Shown here one piece after another: positions 13,816-18,454 of a stretch of DNA of 18,454 bases (the first letter of the stretch is position 1; every line of letters begins with the position of its first letter). The stretch is from NCBI GenBank assembly GCA_016550425.1, contig JABXGS010000069.1, positions 1-18,454 of the forward strand, written 5' to 3'. Both the position numbers and the translations under genes were made by a program. Under the pieces are notes generated by a model. The model worked only from the letters and a program-made list of their open reading frames with translations. It had not been told where the DNA came from and searched no databases. The DNA is from an archaeon. GTDB taxonomy: Archaea > Asgardarchaeota > Hermodarchaeia > Hermodarchaeales > Hermodarchaeaceae.

Positions 13816-15198
13816 TTACTTGATGAGAATGAATTGCCGTGATTTCGAAATCCATGTGAGTGTCTGAAGTTCAAGATCGCTTGAATCATTTGGAGGGTCT
13901 TCAATGGAATGACCCGATGTTGGGTTCGTCTCTTGCCATGCTGGGAGGCTGGGAGTCGGAATTTGTGGGTCGAATAAATTTGGAGCCATTTGATAGTACA
14001 TAGTTCCGTTATCAAGACAAATTTTTGGAAATCGTATCACGATATCGGTATAATTCTTCTTTAGTCGATCAGAAATCGGTGTAAGAATCTCCAGGTCTGC
14101 TTTCGGTAAGTGTAGTTCTTGCTCTTCAACTGCACCAGTGAAACCTGATTGCAAGAAAAATTCGTTCTCAACTGTTGTGAGATCCAATAGGCAGAATGAG
14201 CTATTGGTAAAGGTCGTCACGTTCAAATCAAAGATGTATCCCCAAGTTTGGTTCTGTGACATCGATGTGGTAATGGGGTTGGCTTGTAAACCAATATAAG
14301 TTTCATTATTAATAGTGTAATCGCTAAAATCTTGGTCAACAATGCTCCCAACCCGGTAAACATCATGAAGGGTGATGTTTGCGAGTAATATGGTGTCATT
14401 AAATACCTGCTTGGGGAATAGGAGATTCGACTCGCCAAAATTATAGACATTTGTACCTTCGGCTACCAGCGTATTGAAGGTGATGTTACAGTGAACAATG
14501 GTTGGAGTATTGAAGGGAAGGGTGTCATTTTCAGGATAAATATCAAAAGTGAAAGTGTACATATCTTCCATTGAGTCCGTCTGAAGCCAACTGTTGTCAC
14601 TACTATTGAGGATGTAATCCCACAATAGTGAATAATACCCTCGCATTGTGGACCCCCCCCGAAACTTGCGTTCTTGGTATCCATAGAACATGTTCGGATA
14701 GATCTCATCTACACGGAATTCGAGGCTATTTGCTCCTACCTCTGGTGGTATATAGTAAGCATTTCCGAAATAATCGTAGAAAACATATGGCTCAATCAAT
14801 GTGAAATTAACTTGAGTTTGGTCGAATGTTCGGTGGATAGATACATTTAGGGGTTGGTTGCCTCCAAAAGTCCCTCCGCCATATCGGCCTACCATGAAAT
14901 CGATTTGAATCTGACCTGTGTCATTAATATTAACATAGAATGTATCCTGTTGAAGCACGTATACTTCACCAGGAGATGGTAGTGGTGGCTCATATGGGGG
15001 CTGTTGAATCCACCATATCCAAATACCGCCAGTAATGATTACTGAAATGAGAACAATGACAAGACTGACTCGAATCCCTCTGGGCATTCGGCGGGTGCGT
15101 TGCCTTTCTTGGCGGTCTCGTTTCCGCTGGAGTTTCTCAGGAACTCTTTCTAGACGCTTCTGTTTTCGTTTCTTGTCCTTCCGTTGTCGTCGTGACAC
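13816..15198 (-). CDS. Single-pass membrane protein with large N-glycosylated extracellular domain
   Basis: Three regions: a strongly basic cytoplasmic tail of about 40 residues (SRRQRKDKKRKQKRLER...), one transmembrane helix (VSLVIVLISVIITGGIWIWWI), and an extracellular domain of about 390 residues rich in Tyr, Phe, Asn, Thr and Asp and likely all beta. I count about 15 N-x-S/T sequons (NDT, NVS, NFT, NSS, NIT, NET, NQT, NVT, NYT, NGT), all after the membrane helix, as expected for an N-glycosylated archaeal surface protein with type II topology. No family is recognised and there is no catalytic motif. I prefer the GTG at 15198, with GGTAGG at 9 bp; the TTG at 15276 would add 26 residues without a ribosome-binding site. 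A run of eight C on the plus strand (14653-14660) lies within the coding sequence. Confidence 0.75.
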   Translation of the reverse strand: MSRRQRKDKKRKQKRLERVPEKLQRKRDRQERQRTRRMPRGIRVSLVIVLISVIITGGIWIWWIQQPPYEPPLPSPGEVYVLQQDTFYVNINDTGQIQIDFMVGRYGGGTFGGNQPLNVSIHRTFDQTQVNFTLIEPYVFYDYFGNAYYIPPEVGANSLEFRVDEIYPNMFYGYQERKFRGGSTMRGYYSLLWDYILNSSDNSWLQTDSMEDMYTFTFDIYPENDTLPFNTPTIVHCNITFNTLVAEGTNVYNFGESNLLFPKQVFNDTILLANITLHDVYRVGSIVDQDFSDYTINNETYIGLQANPITTSMSQNQTWGYIFDLNVTTFTNSSFCLLDLTTVENEFFLQSGFTGAVEEQELHLPKADLEILTPISDRLKKNYTDIVIRFPKICLDNGTMYYQMAPNLFDPQIPTPSLPAWQETNPTSGHSIEDPPNDSSDLELQTLTWISKSRQFILIK

Positions 15199-15309
15199 CG
15201 CGAACAACCTACCTTTCAGGCGAGACCGTCGATTATACTTCCCGTATTTCAACCTTACGGCTACGGCTATTAACAATACTTGAATATGAGGGCTAGCTTA
15301 ACAGAAAAT

Positions 15310-15316
15310 TTAAATG
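15310..15316 (+). promoter_or_regulatory. TATA-like box near the start of the acidic winged-helix gene
   Basis: AAAATTTAAAT lies 26 bp upstream of about 15339. If used, translation could not begin at 15321 and would begin at the ATG at 15369. Toward the other strand GTATAAT (plus coordinates about 15232-15238) could serve the surface-protein gene, predicting an RNA start near 15209, just before its GTG at 15198. Confidence 0.35.
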
Positions 15317-15320
15317 ACTC

Positions 15321-15734
15321 ATGGTGAACAAAAGTCGCGCTACCCAACAACCTTCCTCTGGAAAAACTATGGCGATTACCGTGTCGAAGAAGAAAACTAA
15401 ACCCGAAGAAGCCTCCGAAGAGTCCACACCAGAAGTAGAAGATACAAATGATCAACCATCTGATGAGGAAGAAGATGAGATTGAAGAATCCGCCAAAATG
15501 AAAAAAGCCAAAGGAAAGAAAGTCTCGAAGGAACGCACCAAACTTTCTGTACTCCAAGCAGCTGTGCTTGAAACTATCCGCGATCGACCCCAACGTCCAC
15601 GTGCCATTCAAACGATAATTCGAGGGGCTGGTGGAGTTGAAGTCCCCAGAAATGAAATCCTTCGCTCACTAAATGAATTACGTGAAAAGGGCCTTGTTGA
15701 TAAAGTTACCACAAAAGCTTGGCAGGCAAAGTAA
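15321..15734 (+). CDS. Winged-helix protein with acidic/lysine-rich N-terminal tail
   Basis: The first ~70 residues are low complexity: Lys-rich patches around an acidic block (STPEVEDTNDQPSDEEEDEIEES). The last ~65 residues (LSVLQAAVLETIRDRPQRP ... GVEVPRNEILRSLNELREKGLVDKVTTKAW) form a winged helix with a recognition helix at about RNEILRSLNELREKG. It is probably a DNA- or RNA-binding protein with a disordered tail that could modulate binding or bind partners. Start is uncertain: the ATG at 15321 has no ribosome-binding site and lies right after a TATA-like TTTAAAT (15310-15316), whose RNA would start near 15339, so the ATG at 15369 (GGA upstream; 121 residues) may be the real one. It is convergent with the HerA-type gene, 20 bp between stops. 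Confidence 0.72.
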   Translation: MVNKSRATQQPSSGKTMAITVSKKKTKPEEASEESTPEVEDTNDQPSDEEEDEIEESAKMKKAKGKKVSKERTKLSVLQAAVLETIRDRPQRPRAIQTIIRGAGGVEVPRNEILRSLNELREKGLVDKVTTKAWQAK

Positions 15735-15754
15735 CCAGACCTTGTGGCTACAAA

Positions 15755-17293
15755 TTAACGCCCTTTTAATTCTGATAAAGCTCGCTCCGCGATGTTCATA
15801 GCTTTCTGATATTTCTTTTCAGTTTTTTTCAATTCCACTTCAAGTTCACGTAGACGGACTTTGAGTTGATTATTCTCTTCTCGTAGATCGTGGAGTTTCT
15901 TTTCTGTTGCTTGAAGCTCGGACCGAAGGGCATGAAACTGTCGAGGCATCTGCCCTCCATTAGCATTTGCGGTCAACTGCTGAAAACGTTCAACGGACGC
16001 TTTGATTCGTCCAGCAAAATCCGTACGTAATCGGATTCGGCGTTTCTCTAATTCTTCTAAGGTCTGTTTTTCTGCGAAGTCCAAAGGATTAAACCCGGTT
16101 GCGCCGTGAGTGGTTTCGCGGGTTCGTACATCTAGAAACACTGGAACATCAACGGCATCGCCTGCTACTATTGCTTGGCCAGTATCAAGTCGTTGAATAT
16201 CTTCTGACCATTCCTTGGATAGTCCTTCAGTACTTGAGACCGTAATGTCCACATCACGAATATCGGTTAACTGGTGGATAATCCAGGTGCCAACCTGACT
16301 TCTCACGGTTGTGTCAAGTAATTGTGGTTTTTGGGTAATCACCACTAAATTAGCTGCAAATTTCCGTCCTTCTTGTGCAAATAAGCGCATCATACCCGTT
16401 GTTGCAACTTTGCCCCGGTTTGGCGCCAATGTATGCGCTTCGTCAACGAAACAATAGAAAGGGGGAATTTCGCGATTTACGGCTGCATTATAAAGGTCAT
16501 TTAGGATTTCTTGTGATAGCGCCTCTTGAATGCTTAAATCAAGGCCACGAAAATTGATTATCGTTCCTTGCCCAGAGACAACTAAATCCTTCGGGTGTGT
16601 ACCAAGGAGTGCTTCAATTGGTAGATCTGCTCCCGGATTAGCATGCAAATCTGCAAATTCAATAACACTCAACTCATAGCTGCGGGGTTCCACTCCAAAA
16701 CGGTCGCTCCCTGATTCCGCAGGAATCTTTAAACTCGAATACTCTCCATGCCGATCAAGTATTACAATGGGTATCCCTTTTTTCAGAAATTCTTCCATGA
16801 TTACAGCTGTTGTATAGCTTTTCCCACTCCCGGTTTTGCCAACAACAAATAATCGTCCCAGCCGTTTCACAGGCAAACGAACAGGAACCTTTTTTCCAGA
16901 AATGTGACCCGTATAGGCCCCCTCATCGAGAGGAATATCAATACCTAAAGCTGCACTGACTGTGCGCGGAGTTGCCTTATACACCATCATCTCTGGGTTA
17001 AAAGGGGTTCGAGGCATTGAACCAACAACACTGCACTGTCCCAGCGTTTTTCCTCTTTCTCGCCAAAGCTCCTTACAAAGGAGTAGGTATTCTTCACCCT
17101 GATGATTAATAGAAAGAAAATCATTTCGACCCACCTCTCCTTGTTTAATTACCCGGATTTTCAGGGTGTGTGTAGTTGTCTTACCAACGAGTTCAGCTAC
17201 TGGTTCAATTTGTTTGGAATCCGTTGAGGTTGAAGCAAGGTCATCTTGCTCCGCAGTTTTCTCTGGCTTTTCATCCGGTGGATCCGTATTCAT
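15755..17293 (-). CDS. HerA-type (FtsK-HerA superfamily) ATPase with C-terminal coiled coil
   Basis: The 512-residue product has an N-terminal beta-barrel-like HAS domain (GEVGRNDFLSINHQGEEYLLL), Walker A GKTGSGKSYT at about 152-161, Walker B FYCFVDEAH at about 279-287, and downstream ITQKP and RSQVGTWIIHQL, matching the DUF87/HerA core of hexameric DNA-pumping ATPases. Residues about 454-503 form a long coiled coil (LRSELQATEKKLHDLREE...), an unusual C-terminal addition. HerA normally works with the nuclease NurA and with Mre11-Rad50 in end resection; none of these is in the window, so this could be a HerA paralogue with another partner. Start ATG at 17293 (or the adjacent ATG at 17296) is chosen because GAGGT lies 7 bp before it and a TATA box predicts an RNA start near 17311. 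A longer frame from 17392 would need translation across that promoter. Confidence 0.88.
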   Translation of the reverse strand: MNTDPPDEKPEKTAEQDDLASTSTDSKQIEPVAELVGKTTTHTLKIRVIKQGEVGRNDFLSINHQGEEYLLLCKELWRERGKTLGQCSVVGSMPRTPFNPEMMVYKATPRTVSAALGIDIPLDEGAYTGHISGKKVPVRLPVKRLGRLFVVGKTGSGKSYTTAVIMEEFLKKGIPIVILDRHGEYSSLKIPAESGSDRFGVEPRSYELSVIEFADLHANPGADLPIEALLGTHPKDLVVSGQGTIINFRGLDLSIQEALSQEILNDLYNAAVNREIPPFYCFVDEAHTLAPNRGKVATTGMMRLFAQEGRKFAANLVVITQKPQLLDTTVRSQVGTWIIHQLTDIRDVDITVSSTEGLSKEWSEDIQRLDTGQAIVAGDAVDVPVFLDVRTRETTHGATGFNPLDFAEKQTLEELEKRRIRLRTDFAGRIKASVERFQQLTANANGGQMPRQFHALRSELQATEKKLHDLREENNQLKVRLRELEVELKKTEKKYQKAMNIAERALSELKGR

Positions 17294-17333
17294 CATGAAT
17301 ACCTCGCGCGTGTAAAGCCTTTGAAAGCACGCC

Positions 17334-17340
17334 CTTATAG
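17334..17340 (-). promoter_or_regulatory. TATA box of the HerA-type gene
   Basis: CTATAAG on the minus strand is centred about 26 bp before a predicted RNA start near 17311, leaving a leader of about 18 nt with GAGGT before the ATG at 17293. This fits an archaeal promoter and fixes the shorter start. Confidence 0.5.
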
Positions 17341-17419
17341 ACTTCGCGTGTGTCATTATCAGGACATTCGTAAGACAATTTTTTCGAATCAACTCGTGTC
17401 TTGTTCATTTTCCCTTGCA

Positions 17420-17426
17420 TTATATA
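17420..17426 (+). promoter_or_regulatory. TATA box of the gene at 17512
   Basis: TTATATA in GCATTATATACCCC is a good archaeal TATA box. RNA would start near 17449, giving a leader of about 63 nt that contains AGGAGGG before the GTG at 17512. It shares the divergent gap of about 218 bp with the HerA-type promoter. Confidence 0.5.
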
Positions 17427-17511
17427 CCCCAAGTGCCTGTTCTCAATCGATTCATTAATCCATCAGAACACTTTTTTCCTCTTCAACCACAGTTGGTAGG
17501 AGGGTTCTACC

Positions 17512-18150
17512 GTGTCAACAGAGATATCTATCGGGGAATTATCACCTAGTCTAGCCTTTGGGGCTGCGTATTTCTGTATTTCATCAATTGGTACTCGGTT
17601 AACAAATATCGCTGAAACTTATACTGAAGAAGGATTCTTCGGCACTGCAACCGTTTCCTTTCGCATGCCTAGCAACAAGGAGCGACTCGAAGTAACACTC
17701 CTGGTCGATTCTAAAAAACCGCTTATCCAACTCGATATTACCGGAGGAGAGGATGAAAAGCGTCCTGATTATCTCAGCGAAATTGCTCAACGAATTACCG
17801 AAACACTTGAACAATTTAGCAGCGTTCCCGGAGTCAAACTTTCGCATGCTTCGAAGGCTGTGGTCGTTGAACGCAAAATCGATGAGGCTCTTAACCAGCT
17901 TCTCACAAGGCCTGATTTCCAAAAGGTGTATGTCCAAATAGCTGATGCACGGGAACGTCTCATTCGAATCGGTGGGGACTTCCAGCCTGCAACACTCGAA
18001 ATGAGCTCCGTTCTCACCCCACTAGCTGGGAAAACCGGCACAATCCCTGAAGAGGATCGTGAAGAACTTGCTCTAAATTTACTCCACTGGAAAAAACAAA
18101 TTAAAAAAGTCGTCAATCAACTGACAACCGAAACTGACGACGAGCACTAA
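17512..18150 (+). CDS. Unrecognised conserved-looking protein, 212 residues
   Basis: I do not recognise a family. The GTG start has AGGAGGG 8 bp upstream, a strong site. The protein is soluble, with no signal or membrane segment. It appears to have an N-terminal alpha/beta part (residues 1-80, with FFGTATVSFRM and RLEVTLLVDSKKPLIQLDI strands), a middle helical part (YLSEIAQRITETLEQF, then RKIDEALNQLLTRPDF), and an acidic helical end (EEDREELALNLLHWKKQIKKVV...). No metal-binding or nucleotide-binding motif is visible. It is divergent from the HerA-type ATPase and could share its regulation; a NurA-like nuclease is not indicated because the expected acidic active-site motifs are not apparent. 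Confidence 0.75.
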   Translation: MSTEISIGELSPSLAFGAAYFCISSIGTRLTNIAETYTEEGFFGTATVSFRMPSNKERLEVTLLVDSKKPLIQLDITGGEDEKRPDYLSEIAQRITETLEQFSSVPGVKLSHASKAVVVERKIDEALNQLLTRPDFQKVYVQIADARERLIRIGGDFQPATLEMSSVLTPLAGKTGTIPEEDREELALNLLHWKKQIKKVVNQLTTETDDEH

Positions 18151-18161
18151 CTCAATATGGA

Positions 18162-18386
18162 CTAGACGCCATACCGCCACTTATCCACTTTCTTATCCTT
18201 TTTCGTTTGCTTCTTGTACATCCTATAGTGCTTCTGACATATGTAAAGTCGGCGAGCCCGGTCATCATCGAAGATTACGCCTATGGATTCTAATGCTTCT
18301 CGAGCTTTGTCTGCTGTAAGTGATCGAGTGGCTTTCTCATTGCATCCTCTCACGCTGCAAACCGTACCCTGTTTCACTTTACCCAT
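18162..18386 (-). CDS. Small zinc-binding protein, archaeal, function unknown
   Basis: A 74-residue basic protein with CSVRGC near residue 10 and CQKH near residue 50, giving a C-x4-C ... C-x2-H set that could bind one zinc. The C-terminal third is very Lys-rich (KKQTKKDKKVDKWRYG). This MGKVK...C-x4-C...C-x2-H layout reminds me of a conserved small archaeal protein, possibly RNA- or ribosome-associated, but I cannot name a function. The ATG has only weak upstream ribosome-binding sequence. It is convergent with the 212-residue gene, 11 bp between their ends. Confidence 0.75.
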   Translation of the reverse strand: MGKVKQGTVCSVRGCNEKATRSLTADKAREALESIGVIFDDDRARRLYICQKHYRMYKKQTKKDKKVDKWRYGV

Positions 18387-18454
18387 CTAACTACACCCCG
18401 CTCCCTGCTAACCATAATCAGCTTTAACCGCATCATGTGAACACTTCGCAACAC
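18387..18454 (-). promoter_or_regulatory. Upstream region of the small zinc protein (window end)
   Basis: On the minus strand GGTTAAAGC is the only TATA-like element in these 68 bp and would give an RNA start close to the ATG at 18386. No gene is seen; the window ends here. Confidence 0.25.

Noticed and set aside
1..18454. CRISPR arrays, insertion sequences, integrase sites, tRNA or rRNA genes
   Set aside because: No spaced direct repeats, transposase or integrase motifs, or RNA-gene signatures were seen on either strand by reading.

Overview
The window reads as a piece of archaeal chromosome. The evidence is an archaeal-type glutamyl-tRNA synthetase, a proteasome beta subunit, ribosomal protein eL13, an AK6-type adenylate kinase, geranylgeranyl reductase with its ferredoxin, a ribose-1,5-bisphosphate isomerase, a HerA-type ATPase, and TATA-box promoters about 26 bp before the inferred RNA starts. 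Moderate-to-low GC, eL13, a roadblock/LC7-like protein with a long proline-rich linker, an eIF2B-alpha-like protein and several winged-helix proteins suggest an Asgard archaeon. That placement is inference. Gene starts are often GTG or TTG, usually after GAGG or GGAGG ribosome-binding sites.

Layout. 1-2663 (+): a compact lipoate-assembly operon, radical SAM / LplA-LipM-like transferase / radical SAM, matching the two-subunit archaeal lipoyl synthase (LipS1 + LipS2) plus its ligase; the first gene is cut by the window edge. 2686-4189: proteasome beta (-) divergent from eL13 (+), whose C-terminus carries two helix-hairpin-helix-like modules. 4223-6191: two divergent eIF2B/R15P-isomerase paralogues; one keeps the isomerase Cys/Asp pair, the other has Glu in the Asp position, as eIF2B-alpha does. 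6251-7715 (+): 2[4Fe-4S] ferredoxin and geranylgeranyl reductase, which saturate archaeal lipids. 7789-8912 (+): two unrecognised membrane proteins, the second ending in a zinc ribbon.

8913-9197 holds no protein gene but does hold the most unusual object seen: a promoter, a ~131-nt segment whose ends form a 12-bp helix, repeated CCTCC (anti-Shine-Dalgarno-like) motifs, and an oligo-T terminator. I call it a candidate non-coding RNA of unknown family.

9198-15198 (all -): roadblock-like/proline-rich/winged-helix protein, glutamyl-tRNA synthetase, AK6 kinase, a small basic protein, a tandem winged-helix protein, and a single-pass, heavily N-glycosylated surface protein. 15321-15734 (+): acidic/lysine-rich winged-helix protein. 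15755-17293 (-): HerA-type ATPase with a C-terminal coiled coil, divergent from an unrecognised 212-residue gene (17512-18150, +). 18162-18386 (-): small zinc-binding protein.

Most genes are housekeeping. No mobile element, CRISPR array, tRNA or rRNA gene was seen. The novelty lies in the candidate RNA, the domain fusions (eL13-HhH, roadblock-WH, HerA-coiled coil), and the isomerase/eIF2B-alpha paralogue pair.
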